Shown: positions 17,578 through 27,308, counted from the stretch's first letter. The stretch: DNA of 38,509 bases from Sphingomonadaceae bacterium (GCA_019239785.1 JAFAZM010000298.1:1-38509); one strand, 5' to 3'. Program-made: numbers and translations. The notes: a model not told the origin generated them from the sequence alone.

Positions 17578-18510
17578 TCAGGCGAGGTCGCTGTCGGTGA
17601 TGGCGAGCGGGCCGCTCCGGCCGACGAGGCGAACCGAGCGGATGCCGAGCGTGGCGCGGAGCCGGTCCGCCGGCACGGCGAGCGGCCCCGGCCCCGCCGC
17701 GGTGCCCGGGGCGGGCTGCGGGTAGGCGGTCGAGCGGGCGGTGTGGAAGGCGACATGGCCTTCCACCTTCTGCATCACCTGGTGGATATGGCCGTTCAGC
17801 ACGGTCACCGAGCCGAAGCGCGCGAGCAAGGCGAGCGCCGCCGCGCTGTCGTCCGTGCCCCAGCCCCATTCGGGATAGAGGCTCCACAAGGGCATGTGCG
17901 CGAAGATCACGATCGGCGTGGAGCTGCTGCGGCCGTCCAGGTCGTCGCGCAGCCAGGCGAGCTGGGCCGCGCCGAGATGGCCGAGCCCGCCCGCGGCGAG
18001 CTCCACCACGTTCACGAGGCCGACGAAATGGGCGCCGCCGGCATCGAAGCTGTACCAGCCGGCGCCGCGCGTCCCGGCCCCGAACCGCCTCAGATAGGCG
18101 GCGCCGGTGCCGTCGCCCTGCACGTCATGCTCGCCGGGCACGTAGTGGACCGGCACGCCGAGCTCGCCGAGGATCGCCTGCGCCGTGTCGAACTCGCTGT
18201 CCCTCGACAGATGGCTGATGTCGCCGGTGTGGAGGACAAAGGCGGGCGGCGTCGGCAAGGCGCGGATGCGCGCCACCGCCGCCCGCAGGGTCGCCGCCGG
18301 ATCGGGGTTGGCCGGACGGTCGAAGCCGATATGGCTGTCGCTGATCTGGACGAAGCTGAAGCCGCCCGACGGCGCCCGCTGGCCGGGCGCCGCGGCCGGA
18401 AGCATCGCCCCCGCGGGCACGCCGCCGCTCAGCGTCCAGAGCAGGCCGCCGCCCGCCCAGGCCATGCATTTCAGCGCCCCGCGCCGGTCGAGATGATCCT
18501 GTTCCGCCAT
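17578..18510 (-). CDS. Metallophosphoesterase with Tat-type leader
   Basis: MAEQDHLDRRGALKCMAWAGGGLLWTLSGG; FVQISDSHIGFD, LHTGDISH, PGEHD, IFAHMPLW, LNGHIHQ metallophosphatase motifs. Confidence 0.93.
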   Translation of the reverse strand: MAEQDHLDRRGALKCMAWAGGGLLWTLSGGVPAGAMLPAAAPGQRAPSGGFSFVQISDSHIGFDRPANPDPAATLRAAVARIRALPTPPAFVLHTGDISHLSRDSEFDTAQAILGELGVPVHYVPGEHDVQGDGTGAAYLRRFGAGTRGAGWYSFDAGGAHFVGLVNVVELAAGGLGHLGAAQLAWLRDDLDGRSSSTPIVIFAHMPLWSLYPEWGWGTDDSAAALALLARFGSVTVLNGHIHQVMQKVEGHVAFHTARSTAYPQPAPGTAAGPGPLAVPADRLRATLGIRSVRLVGRSGPLAITDSDLA

Positions 18511-18653
18511 GTCCCTCTCCCTTGGAATGGTGAGGAGACTCGGCGGGGTTCGGCTTTATTCCAGGCCGGGCGAAACAATCGCTCGGGGCAGCCGATATTT
18601 TTCTTTGGCTTTCGCTCCCGCCGGCGAACGATAGAGTAGGCCACTGCACCTGA

Positions 18654-18802
18654 TCCTCCCCTGAAAGGGGAGGGGGACCATGCGCAGCATGGTGGAGGGG
18701 TATCAGCGGCAGGGCAGCGCTCAGCATGCCGGGCTTCCGCCAGCGCTGACACCCCTCCACCACCGCCTTCGGCGGCGGTCCCCCTCCCCCCTTGGGGGAG
18801 GA
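18654..18802. repeat. Long nested palindrome upstream of ampR-like gene
   Basis: cctcccctgaaaggggagggggaccatgcgcagcatggtggaggggt ... acccctccaccaccgccttcggcggcggtccccctccccccttgggggagga. Confidence 0.88.
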
Positions 18803-18851
18803 ATTGAGAGACCGTCGTGACACCGACCACCTGCCGTAGCGAAAGACGCTC

Positions 18852-19712
18852 ATGATCCGCCCCTACCTCCCGCTGAACGGCCTGCGCGCGTTCGAGGCCG
18901 CGGCCCGCCACCTCAGCTTCACCAAGGGCGCGATCGAATTGTGCGTGACCCCGGCCGCGCTCGGCCACCAGGTGAAGGCGCTGGAGGAGCGGCTCGGCGC
19001 GCCGCTCTTCCGCCGGCTGCCGCGCGGCCTAGCGCTGACCGACGAGGGCCGGGCGTTGCTGCCGGTGCTGCGCGACGCGTTCGACAAGGTGGCGGCGGCG
19101 CTCGCCCGCTTCGACGACGGAAGGGGGCGGGAGCTGCTTTCGGTCGGCGTCGTCGGCACCTTCGCAGTCGGCTGGCTGCTGCCCCGCCTGGCGGATTTCG
19201 AGGCCGCCCATCCCGAGGTCGACCTCCGCCTCACCACCAACAACAACCGCGTCGACATCGCCGAGGAGGGCCTCGATTTCGCGATCCGCTTCGGCGACGG
19301 CGCCTGGCACGGCACCGAGGCGATCCCGCTCTTCCCCGCGCCGCTCACAGTCCTCTGTGACGAAGCGACCGCCGCCCGTCTCCGCACCCCCGCCGACCTC
19401 GCCGGGGAGACCCTGCTCCGCTCCTACCGCAGCGAGGAATGGCCGGCCTGGTGCGAAGCCGCCGGCATCGAGACACCGCCGCTGGTCGGCCCGGTCTTCG
19501 ATTCCGCCGCGTTGATGGTGGAGGCGGCGCTGGCCGGCCGTGGGGTCGCGCTCGCCCCGGCGCGCATGTTCGAGGGCAGGGCCGCCCGGCCGTTCGACAT
19601 CGAGGTCGATCTCGGCGGCTACTGGCTCACCCGCCTGAAGTCGAAGCGCCCAACCCCGGCGATGGCCGCGTTCGAAAGCTGGATCCGGGAAGCGGCGGAG
19701 GAGGCGCGCTAA
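18852..19712 (+). CDS. ampR: LysR-family regulator of the AmpR type
   Basis: MIRPYLPLNGLRAFEAAARHLSFTKGAIELCVTPAALGHQVKALEERLGAPLFRRLPRGLALTDEG...GTFAVGWLLPRLADFEAAHPEVDLRLTTNNNRVDIAEEGLDFAIRFGDGAWHGTEA: strong match to recalled AmpR sequences. Confidence 0.85.
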   Translation: MIRPYLPLNGLRAFEAAARHLSFTKGAIELCVTPAALGHQVKALEERLGAPLFRRLPRGLALTDEGRALLPVLRDAFDKVAAALARFDDGRGRELLSVGVVGTFAVGWLLPRLADFEAAHPEVDLRLTTNNNRVDIAEEGLDFAIRFGDGAWHGTEAIPLFPAPLTVLCDEATAARLRTPADLAGETLLRSYRSEEWPAWCEAAGIETPPLVGPVFDSAALMVEAALAGRGVALAPARMFEGRAARPFDIEVDLGGYWLTRLKSKRPTPAMAAFESWIREAAEEAR

Positions 19713-19714
19713 AA

Positions 19715-19845
19715 TCCGCCCCGGAACGGGGAGGGGGACCGCGACGCGAAGCGGCGCGGTGGAGGGGTCGCGAGCGACAGCGAGCATCGGAGGCCGGGCC
19801 CCCACCACCAGCCTTCGGCTGGTCCCCCTCCCCGTCCCGGGGAGG
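19715..19845. repeat. Long nested palindrome immediately downstream of ampR-like gene
   Basis: tccgccccggaacggggagggggaccgcgacgcgaagcggcgcggtggaggggt ... cccccaccaccagccttcggctggtccccctccccgtcccgggga; same layout as 18654-18802. Confidence 0.88.
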
Positions 19846-19856
19846 ATCGAGAAGAG

Positions 19857-20399
19857 CTAAGCCGCCCCCTCGATCGTTTCGACGGTCAAATTCTCGTTCG
19901 TATAGACGCAGATCTCCGCGGCGATCTTCATCGCCTTGCGGGCGATCGCCTCGGCATCTTCCTCATAATCGTAGACCGCGGTCGCCGCGGCCAAAGCGAA
20001 ATTGCCGCCCGAGCCGATCGCGGCGATCCCGGCCGCCGGCTCCAGCACGTCGCCGTTGCCGGTGAGGATCAGGGTCACGTCCTTGTCGGCGACGATCATC
20101 ATCGCCTCGAGGTTGCGGAGATATTTGTCGGTCCGCCAATCCTTGGCCAGCTCGACCGCGGCCCGCATCAGCTGCCCCTGATGCTGCTCCAGCTTGCGCT
20201 CCAGCCGCTCGAACAAAGTGAATGCGTCCGCGGTCGCGCCGGCGAAGCCCGCAATCACCTTGCCGTCGCCGAGCCGGCGCACCTTCTTCGCATTGGGCTT
20301 GATCACCGTCGACTGCAGCGACACCTGCCCGTCGCCGGCGACCACGACCTTCCCGTTTTTCCGCACGCCGACGATCGTCGTGCCATGCCAGACTTCCAT
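19857..20399 (-). CDS. hslV: ATP-dependent protease peptidase subunit HslV
   Basis: [101 protein letters not shown]; processed N-terminal TTIVGVR. Confidence 0.98.
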   Translation of the reverse strand: MEVWHGTTIVGVRKNGKVVVAGDGQVSLQSTVIKPNAKKVRRLGDGKVIAGFAGATADAFTLFERLERKLEQHQGQLMRAAVELAKDWRTDKYLRNLEAMMIVADKDVTLILTGNGDVLEPAAGIAAIGSGGNFALAAATAVYDYEEDAEAIARKAMKIAAEICVYTNENLTVETIEGAA

Positions 20400-20583
20400 G
20401 TTCCAAAGCTCCCGCTTTCCTTTGGGGGATATCTGGGGGCGGGGCGCGGCCGCTGCAATGGCGGGCGGAAAAGGCACGGCAGGAGGGCCTCGCACCTGCA
20501 CACCCTTTCCCGCTCGCGGGAGAAGGGAAGGTCGCGCCACTTTGGGCTGACAGACGCGCCCCGCCCCTTTAGGCTGAACCGCG

Positions 20584-23148
20584 ATGGAAGCCTTGTTCAT
20601 CCTCGTGCTCATCATCGGGCTGGTGGTCTTGTTCGGCCAGCTGAGCCAGTTGAAGCAACGCGTCGACGTGCTGGAGGCGTGGCTCGCGCGGCCCGCACCT
20701 CCCGAGGCGCGAATCGAGCCGGCCGTCGTCCCGGCGCCCTCCCCGGGTCCGATCGACCCCGGCACCGCCTTCGCCTGGCCCGAACCGCCCGCGCCCACCC
20801 CGGCCGCCGAACCTGCGCCGGCCGCCGCGACTTACGAGATAGACCTCGACGAACCCGAGCCCCCGCGCGAATCCTTCGGCGCCCTCTTCGAGCACTGGGT
20901 CGCGGGGCGGCTGATGATCTGGCTCGGCGGCATCGCCCTGGTCCTCGCGGCCATCTTCCTGATCCGATACTCGATCGAGATGGGGCTGATCACGCCGGCG
21001 GCGCGGATGATCGCCGCGGCGATCTTCGGCCTGGTTCTGGTCGGTGCCGCCGAGGCCGCCCGCTTCCGGTTCAGCGACGACCAGCGCATTGCCCAGGCGC
21101 TTGCCGGCGCCGGCGTCGCAACGCTCTACGCCGTCCCTTACGGCAGCTATGCCCTCTACGGGCTGATCGGCAGCGGCACCGCCTTCGCCGCGATGGTCGC
21201 GGTGACGGCGGCCGCGCTGGGCCTGTCGCTGCGCCACGGCGCACCGACCGCGGTGATGGGCCTCGTCGGCGGCTTCCTGACGCCTTTGCTGGTCGGCAAT
21301 CCGAGCGCGAGCGCGGTGCCGTTGCTCGCCTATCTCGCGTTGCTCAACCTCGCCATCTTCGCCATCGCCTGGCGGCGCGGCTGGACCTGGCTCGCGGCGG
21401 CCGGCGTCCTGCTGAGCTTCGCTTGGACCGGCTATCTGATCACCCCGCTTCGCACGCCCAGTGACGCGCTCGCCGCCGGCCTCTTCGTCCTGCTGCTCGG
21501 CATTGGCGCCTCGGTGGCGCGGCCCGGCAGCGGCCGCCAGCTCGCCCTGATCCAGCCGCTTGCCATGGCCGCGGTCGAGCTCGCCTTTCTCGTCGCGCGC
21601 ACCGATCTCGGTTTCCAGGGCTGGCTGCTCTACGGCGCCCTCGGCATTGCCAGCCTGGTGCTTGCGCTGCTCCGCGCCGAATACAGGCTCGCGCCGCCCG
21701 CGGCGCTCGCTCTGGCGCTGTTTCTGCTCTTCGCCAAGGCCTGGCTGCGGCTGGATCCCTACGCGTCCGACGCGGCGATCGGGATCACCCTGTTGTTCGG
21801 CGGCGCCGGCCTGGCGCTGACCGTCCGTCGCGCCGAACCGGTCTGGACCGGCCTCGCCGCCTTCGCCCTTGCCGGGCCGCTGCTGATCATGCGCGCGACG
21901 CAGCCGGAGCTGCTCGAGCTCTGGGCGTGGGGAGCGCTCGCCGCCCTGCTCGTGCCCGGTCCGGCTGCGCTCGTCTGGCTGAATGGCCGTCGCGCTTCGG
22001 CCGAGCCGCCGGCCGACCTCTCCCTGCTCATCGCCGGCGCCGCCGCGGCACTGCTCGCGGCGAGCGCGGTCTGGGATCTCCTGCCGCGCGACCTCGCCGC
22101 CGCCGGCTGGCTCGCGGTCGCGGTGGCGGCGGCCTTGGCCGCGCGCCGTCTCGCCGACCTCGCGCTGGCCACGGTCTCGATCCTGACCGGGGTCGCTGGC
22201 GTGGCCCGGGCGCTCGCAATGGTGCCGCAGCTCTCCACCGCCTTGCTGACCGGCCTGATCGGCCAGCCGGTCTTCGCCGCCGACCTTCCCGACGCGATGG
22301 CGACCTTCTACGAGCTTGCGCTGCCGGCGGCGCTGCTGATCGCGCTGCGCCTCGCTTTGCCGCCATTGCCGCTCGGCGCGCGCCGGGCGCTGCCGGTCGT
22401 CGCCGGCTTCTTCGCCGTGTCGGCGCTCTACGTCTGGTTCAAGCAGGCGTTCGGGCTCACCGCCGGCGACGATTTCGTCGCGCGTGGGATGATCGAGCGG
22501 ACGATCGTCACCCAGGCCCTGTTCGCTTTGGGCTGGCTGCTCGGCAGCGGCCGCCTCCGCTTGCCGCGGCTGGAGCCGGAGGCGGCGCAGCTCGGCGCCT
22601 TCCTCCTCACCGCGCTCGCCACGCTTCGGCTCGTCTGGCTCGACCTGCTGATGTTCGATCCGGCCTGGACCGACCAATGGGTGGGTCCGCTGCCGATCCT
22701 CAACCTGATCCTGCCGGCCTATCTGCTGAGCGCGGTCTGGCTCTATGCCGCCCGCCGCCGGCCGGAGGAGAAGGGGCGCTCCGGCCTTTGGCTCGCCGCC
22801 TTCCTCGCGGCATTGATCGCCGGCGCGGCGCTGCTCAACCGCCAGCTCTTCCACGGCGCGATCCTCGACGGTCCGGAGATGCCGACGTCGGAATTCTACG
22901 GCTATTCGCTCGCCGGCCTCGTCGTCGCCATCGGCCTGATCGTCGCCGGCATGCGCCTTCCCGACAAGGCGCTTCGGCTCGCCGGCCTCGTCCTGCTGAC
23001 CGCGACGATCTGCAAGGTCTTCCTGGTCGACGCGTCCGAGCTCAAGGGCGTGCTCCGCATCCTCTCCTTCCTCGGCCTCGGCATCGCCCTGATCGGCATC
23101 GGCCGGCTTTACGGCCCCGTGCTGCGCGCGGAGAATGTTTCGGCATGA
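20584..23148 (+). CDS. DUF2339 family multi-spanning membrane protein
   Basis: 854 aa: [31 protein letters not shown], Pro/Ala linker, [41 protein letters not shown] then many TM segments. Confidence 0.88.
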   Translation: MEALFILVLIIGLVVLFGQLSQLKQRVDVLEAWLARPAPPEARIEPAVVPAPSPGPIDPGTAFAWPEPPAPTPAAEPAPAAATYEIDLDEPEPPRESFGALFEHWVAGRLMIWLGGIALVLAAIFLIRYSIEMGLITPAARMIAAAIFGLVLVGAAEAARFRFSDDQRIAQALAGAGVATLYAVPYGSYALYGLIGSGTAFAAMVAVTAAALGLSLRHGAPTAVMGLVGGFLTPLLVGNPSASAVPLLAYLALLNLAIFAIAWRRGWTWLAAAGVLLSFAWTGYLITPLRTPSDALAAGLFVLLLGIGASVARPGSGRQLALIQPLAMAAVELAFLVARTDLGFQGWLLYGALGIASLVLALLRAEYRLAPPAALALALFLLFAKAWLRLDPYASDAAIGITLLFGGAGLALTVRRAEPVWTGLAAFALAGPLLIMRATQPELLELWAWGALAALLVPGPAALVWLNGRRASAEPPADLSLLIAGAAAALLAASAVWDLLPRDLAAAGWLAVAVAAALAARRLADLALATVSILTGVAGVARALAMVPQLSTALLTGLIGQPVFAADLPDAMATFYELALPAALLIALRLALPPLPLGARRALPVVAGFFAVSALYVWFKQAFGLTAGDDFVARGMIERTIVTQALFALGWLLGSGRLRLPRLEPEAAQLGAFLLTALATLRLVWLDLLMFDPAWTDQWVGPLPILNLILPAYLLSAVWLYAARRRPEEKGRSGLWLAAFLAALIAGAALLNRQLFHGAILDGPEMPTSEFYGYSLAGLVVAIGLIVAGMRLPDKALRLAGLVLLTATICKVFLVDASELKGVLRILSFLGLGIALIGIGRLYGPVLRAENVSA

Positions 23149-23753
23149 CCCAGTTCCTGATTTTCCTCGCCCTCCAGGCCGCGACGCCGGCGGCGGCAGC
23201 ACCGGCCGCGACGACGCCCGCCCCCGATTCTTGCCGGATCGATTTCAATGCGAGCCTCGCACTCGGCCAGGAGGCGTTCGACCAGGATATGAATGGCGGC
23301 TGGCGGGCGCTGGCGGGGCGGCCGGGCTGCGAGGGCGTGGCGGCGGACCTGATTCACGCCTACCGCGCCAATCTCGAGGCGCATCTCTCGATCCTCTACT
23401 GGCACGAGGGCCAGCTGCGCGCCAATATCGGTCAATATCCGGAGGCGATCCGGCTGATGGAGCTGAGCCGCAAGCCGGAGGACCGGTTCGGCTGGAATCC
23501 CTATGTCGATGCGACGATCGCCTTCTTGCGCGGCGACCGCACGGCCCTGGTGGCGGCGCGAACCCAGCTGGCGGGGCTGCCGCGGCCGGCCGGCTTCGAG
23601 GACCGGACCCTGCCTAATGGCCTTCACGTGACCTGGCCAATGAACCTCGAGGTCGTCGACGGCCTCGTCCGGTGCTTCGGCCGGCCCTATCGCGAAGCTT
23701 ACAGCCTGCCCGAATGCCGCGAGCCGGGCGAAGCTCAGCGCACCAGCCGGTAG
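23145..23753 (+). CDS. Hypothetical secreted protein translationally coupled to the DUF2339 gene
   Basis: [21 protein letters not shown] leader; ATGA overlap with upstream stop; LYWHEGQLRANIGQYPEAIRLMELSRK TPR-like. Confidence 0.75.
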   Translation: MTQFLIFLALQAATPAAAAPAATTPAPDSCRIDFNASLALGQEAFDQDMNGGWRALAGRPGCEGVAADLIHAYRANLEAHLSILYWHEGQLRANIGQYPEAIRLMELSRKPEDRFGWNPYVDATIAFLRGDRTALVAARTQLAGLPRPAGFEDRTLPNGLHVTWPMNLEVVDGLVRCFGRPYREAYSLPECREPGEAQRTSR

Positions 23754-25273
23754 CTCACGAACGCGATATATCTCCCGTCCGGCGACCAGCTCGGCACGTT
23801 GATCGTCCCCTGCCCGCCGAACAGCCGCGTCAGCACCTGCGGCGGTGCGCTCCCGTCCGCCGGCATGATCCTCAAGGTCACGTCCCGGTTCGGCGGGTGA
23901 TCGCCAAGCGCCACGTCGGTGCCGAAGGAGATGAAGGCGATCCAGCGTCCGTCCGGGGAGAAATGCGGGAACCAGTCGCGCCAGGCCGGATCGCGCGTCA
24001 CCTGCTCCGGATTGCTGCCGTCGGCCCGCGCCCGCCAGATCTGCATCGCCCCGGTCCGGGTCGAGTTGAAATAGAGCCAGCGCCCGTCCGGCGAATATTC
24101 CGGCCCGTCATTCACGCCGTCGCTGTGGATCAGCACCCGCTCCGGCCCGCCGGCCAAGTCGCGCGAATAGATGTCGTAGGCACTGCCGTCGGCGGCGACA
24201 TGCACATAGGCGATGGTCCGCCCGTCCGGCGTCCAGCCGTGCCAGTAGGAGCGCGCGTCCGGCCGGCCGACCACGAGCCGGGGCGCGTCCGAGCCGGCGA
24301 GCGGCAGCAGGTGGATGCGCGAGAGATTGTCCGGCTCCGACTGGTCCGAGACGATCAGCTGGGTCCCGTCCGGCGAGAGGCCGTGATCGTTGTTGTTGTG
24401 GGTGAGCCGCCCGGTGTTCACCTGCACCGGTTCGCCGCCCTCGACCGGGATCCGCCAGATCAGCCCGTTGCTGTTGTAGATCAATGAGCGCCCGTCATGC
24501 GTCCAGTTCGGCGCCTCGATCTTGGTATCGAAATGCCGCACCACCCGGCGGCTCTGCGCGCCGCCCACCTCCATCACCTCGAGCGTCGCCTCGACCCGCG
24601 CTGGATAGCCGGTGTCGGGCACGTCGGCGAGCACCGGCACGTTGATCGCGACGTCGGAGAAGGTCGCGCTCTCCGTCCGCCGATCGTTGTGCGCCGAGAC
24701 GGCGAGGCCGACATAATAAGGCCCGGCGATCCGGATCCGGTAATTGCCGCCGGCATGGTGGAGCTGGCCGTCCGGCCCGGCCACCGAGAAATAGACATAA
24801 TCGCCCTCGCGCTCGAGCCGCACCCGCCGCGGCGCGGCGACGTTGGCTTCGATCTGACGGGTCGGCCCTTCCTGCACGTCGCGCCATTGCAGCGAGACCA
24901 GCCCGTTCCCGTGCACCATCACGTCGGCATAAGGCGAGCCCGGACTGAGGTTCTGCCGGATCATCAGCCCTGCCTTGCGGTGCGGGTCGCTCCCGGCCTG
25001 CGGGCCTGCGAAGGCGATGCTGGCGGCGATGTGCAGATCGCCCGACCGCCGCGTCCACACATAGTGGAAGGCGTCCGCATTCCCCCAGATGTTCGCTCCG
25101 CCCCCAGTCACCCGATAGGCCGCGGGCCGCATCTCGAACCACACCGCCCCGCGATGCGCCGGCGGGCCGATATCCTGGTCCGCATCGAACAGACCGATCC
25201 GCGCCGCCGCGGCCGGTGTAGACCCGATCAGCGCCGCCGCCAGCAACGCACAAAAAGACAGAGGTCCCCGCAT
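23735..25273 (-). CDS. TolB-like/PD40 beta-propeller exported protein
   Basis: Signal MRGPLSFCALLAAALIGSTPAAAA; repeated HDGRSLIYNSN, SPDGTQLIVSD, TPDGRTIAYVH, SPDGRWLYFNS, SPDGRWIAFIS, SPDGRYIAFVS blades. Confidence 0.9.
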   Translation of the reverse strand: MRGPLSFCALLAAALIGSTPAAAARIGLFDADQDIGPPAHRGAVWFEMRPAAYRVTGGGANIWGNADAFHYVWTRRSGDLHIAASIAFAGPQAGSDPHRKAGLMIRQNLSPGSPYADVMVHGNGLVSLQWRDVQEGPTRQIEANVAAPRRVRLEREGDYVYFSVAGPDGQLHHAGGNYRIRIAGPYYVGLAVSAHNDRRTESATFSDVAINVPVLADVPDTGYPARVEATLEVMEVGGAQSRRVVRHFDTKIEAPNWTHDGRSLIYNSNGLIWRIPVEGGEPVQVNTGRLTHNNNDHGLSPDGTQLIVSDQSEPDNLSRIHLLPLAGSDAPRLVVGRPDARSYWHGWTPDGRTIAYVHVAADGSAYDIYSRDLAGGPERVLIHSDGVNDGPEYSPDGRWLYFNSTRTGAMQIWRARADGSNPEQVTRDPAWRDWFPHFSPDGRWIAFISFGTDVALGDHPPNRDVTLRIMPADGSAPPQVLTRLFGGQGTINVPSWSPDGRYIAFVSYRLVR

Positions 25274-25463
25274 GTCCTCCCCCTCTTCTTTTTGAACCCT
25301 CACCCTTGATGGGGGAGGGCAGGGTGGGGGTGGCGGCGGAGAATATACGCTGCCGCCGAACCCGTTCGGCCCAGGCTGAATGGTAGCGCTAACGTAAGGA
25401 GATGGCGAGCCCCGCTTTCGCCGACTCACAGGCCTTCATACCCTTTCGACCCGCGTGAAAAAA

Positions 25464-25652
25464 TTCGCGCGGAGACGCGGAGATGCATCAGGCTTCCCCG
25501 CCCGCGCCGCCCATTCCCGACCACGGCACACAAAGAAACCGTTCGTGTCGAGCGAAGTCGAGATACCCTATCGAGCAAACCCGAGACATAGGCGAAGCCG
25601 AAGCAAGGCACCGGAACCTCGGAATCTCCGCGCCTCCGCGTCTCCGCGCGAA
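25464..25652. repeat. Composite nested repeat C
   Basis: Outer arms ttcgcgcggagacgcggag (25464-25482) and ctccgcgtctccgcgcgaa (25634-25652); internal gttcgtgtcgagcgaagtcgagatacc (25541-25567). Confidence 0.85.
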
Positions 25653-25736
25653 CAATTACTGAAGCATCCTCGATCCGACACTGGCGCCTCCGTAACGATC
25701 CTTCTATGAGCCCCCGAGGGGGAGACGACGCCGGGC

Positions 25737-26300
25737 ATGAGCCACGACGTGTTCATCAGCTATTGCAGCGAGGACGGCGCTGTCGCCGACGCAGCCTGCG
25801 CCGCGCTCGAGCGCCGCGGCCTGCGCTGCTGGCTGGCGCCGCGCGACCTGCCGCGCGGCCAGGATTATGCCGAGGCGATCGCCGCCGCGATCGCCGCCGG
25901 CCGCGTCCTGCTGCTGATCCATTCCGCCGGCACGGGCGATTCGGTCCAGGCGAAGCGCGAGGTCGAGCGTGCCGCCGGCCTCGGCCTGCCGATCTTCGCA
26001 TTGCGCATCGCCGAGGCCGAGCCCGCCCCCGCAATCCGCTTCCTGATCGGCGAGGGCCAGTGGCTCGACGCCGTGACCCCGCCGGTCGCGGTCCATCTCG
26101 ACCATCTCGGCGACCGCATCGCCGGCCTGCTCAACCGCACCGGCTTCCGCCCGCTCCAGCCGACCCTGCCGCCGCGGCCCCTGCCGGACATGGGCCGCCG
26201 CCGCCACGCCTGGCTGCCGATCGCGCTTGCCGGCCTCGCCGGCCTCGCCGCGATCGCCCTGGCCGCCGCCTATGTCGCTCCCGGGGTGGCGCGGCCATGA
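25737..26300 (+). CDS. TIR-domain protein with single C-terminal transmembrane helix
   Basis: MSHDVFISYCSEDGAVADAACAALERRGLRCWLAPRDLPRGQDYAEAIAAAIAAGRVLLLIHS...QAKREVERA; C-terminal LPIALAGLAGLAAIALAAAYVAPGV. Confidence 0.92.
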   Translation: MSHDVFISYCSEDGAVADAACAALERRGLRCWLAPRDLPRGQDYAEAIAAAIAAGRVLLLIHSAGTGDSVQAKREVERAAGLGLPIFALRIAEAEPAPAIRFLIGEGQWLDAVTPPVAVHLDHLGDRIAGLLNRTGFRPLQPTLPPRPLPDMGRRRHAWLPIALAGLAGLAAIALAAAYVAPGVARP

Positions 26301-26752
26301 GCCTCGAAAGCGAGGCGCGCGACCGCGCCGAGATCGGCGCCGCCGTCGACGAGATGTACGCGATGATCTCGGGGCCCGCCGGCCCGCGCGACTGGTCGCG
26401 CCAGGCGAACTGCTTCCACCCCGAGGCCCGCCAGATCCGCACCTGGCTCGACGCGGACGGGCGCCCGGCCTGCAGGATCATGGGCCTCGGCGATTATGCC
26501 CGCGACACCGATCCCTTCTTCGCAGCCAACGACTTCTTCGAGGTCGAGATCGCCCGCCGCATCGACCTGTTCGGCAACATCGCCCATGTCTGGAGCGCCT
26601 ATGAGGCCCGCCGCGCGCTCGACGATGCCGAGCCCGAACGCCGCGGCATCAACTCGATCCAGCTGTTCAGGGATCCGGAGCGCGGCTGGCGGATCATGGC
26701 GATGCTCTGGGACAATGAGCGGGAAGGGCTGACGCTGCCGGCCTTGGATTGA
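26297..26752 (+). CDS. NTF2/SnoaL-like domain protein
   Basis: [46 protein letters not shown]...[26 protein letters not shown]...[28 protein letters not shown] overlap with the TIR gene. Confidence 0.85.
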   Translation: MSLESEARDRAEIGAAVDEMYAMISGPAGPRDWSRQANCFHPEARQIRTWLDADGRPACRIMGLGDYARDTDPFFAANDFFEVEIARRIDLFGNIAHVWSAYEARRALDDAEPERRGINSIQLFRDPERGWRIMAMLWDNEREGLTLPALD

Positions 26753-26796
26753 GCGAAGCGCCGATATCCTGCATGGAAACGGCTCGGGAGGCAGGG

Positions 26797-27150
26797 ATGA
26801 GCAGCCATCGCATCTATTCGGTCAGCGTCGCGAGCGTGTACCCGCTCTACGTCGCCAAGGCCGAGAAGAAGGGCCGCACGCAGGCGGAGGTCGACGAGAT
26901 CATCCTCTGGCTGACCGGATACAGCCGGGAGGCGCTGGCGGCGCGGCTGGCCGACAAGACGAATTTCGAGGAGTTCTTCGCGCAGGCGCCGGCGATGAAC
27001 CCGGCGCGTTCGCTGATCACCGGCACGGTGTGCGGCGTCCGCGTGGAGGAGGTGCAGGAGCCGGTGATGCGCGAGATCCGCTACCTGGACAAATTGATCG
27101 ACGAGCTCGCCAAGGGCCGGCCGATGGCGAAGATCCTGCGAAGCTCCTGA
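26797..27150 (+). CDS. DUF2200 family protein
   Basis: [47 protein letters not shown]...[53 protein letters not shown] ggaggcagg. Confidence 0.93.
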   Translation: MSSHRIYSVSVASVYPLYVAKAEKKGRTQAEVDEIILWLTGYSREALAARLADKTNFEEFFAQAPAMNPARSLITGTVCGVRVEEVQEPVMREIRYLDKLIDELAKGRPMAKILRSS

Positions 27151-27177
27151 CGGGGCGCCCACTCCGGCGACCCCTCC

Positions 27178-27258
27178 CGTTCGCCCTGAGCCTGTCGAAG
27201 GACTTTCTCTCGTTCTGCCGCGGAGGAGGAAAGGGCTTCGACAGGCTCAGCCCGAACG
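27178..27258. repeat. Palindromic repeat (free-standing core of the family nested in element B)
   Basis: cgttcgccctgagcctgtcgaag ... cttcgacaggctcagcccgaacg (21/23 arm match). Confidence 0.92.
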
Positions 27259-27308
27259 GTGGAGGATCGCTTGAGGGGTCATATGCGAGGTCCAGGTCGG
27301 CCTATGGG

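Noticed and set aside
9245-19856. Phage, ICE or transposon as origin of the hslV-hslU gap
   Set aside because: No integrase, transposase, att-like tRNA duplication or conjugation gene seen; only palindromic repeats, so the mechanism is left open.
20569-23202. 877-aa minus-strand ORF
   Set aside because: Antisense to the convincing DUF2339 membrane protein; Glu/Gly/Arg/Gln-rich composition typical of shadow ORFs in high-GC DNA.
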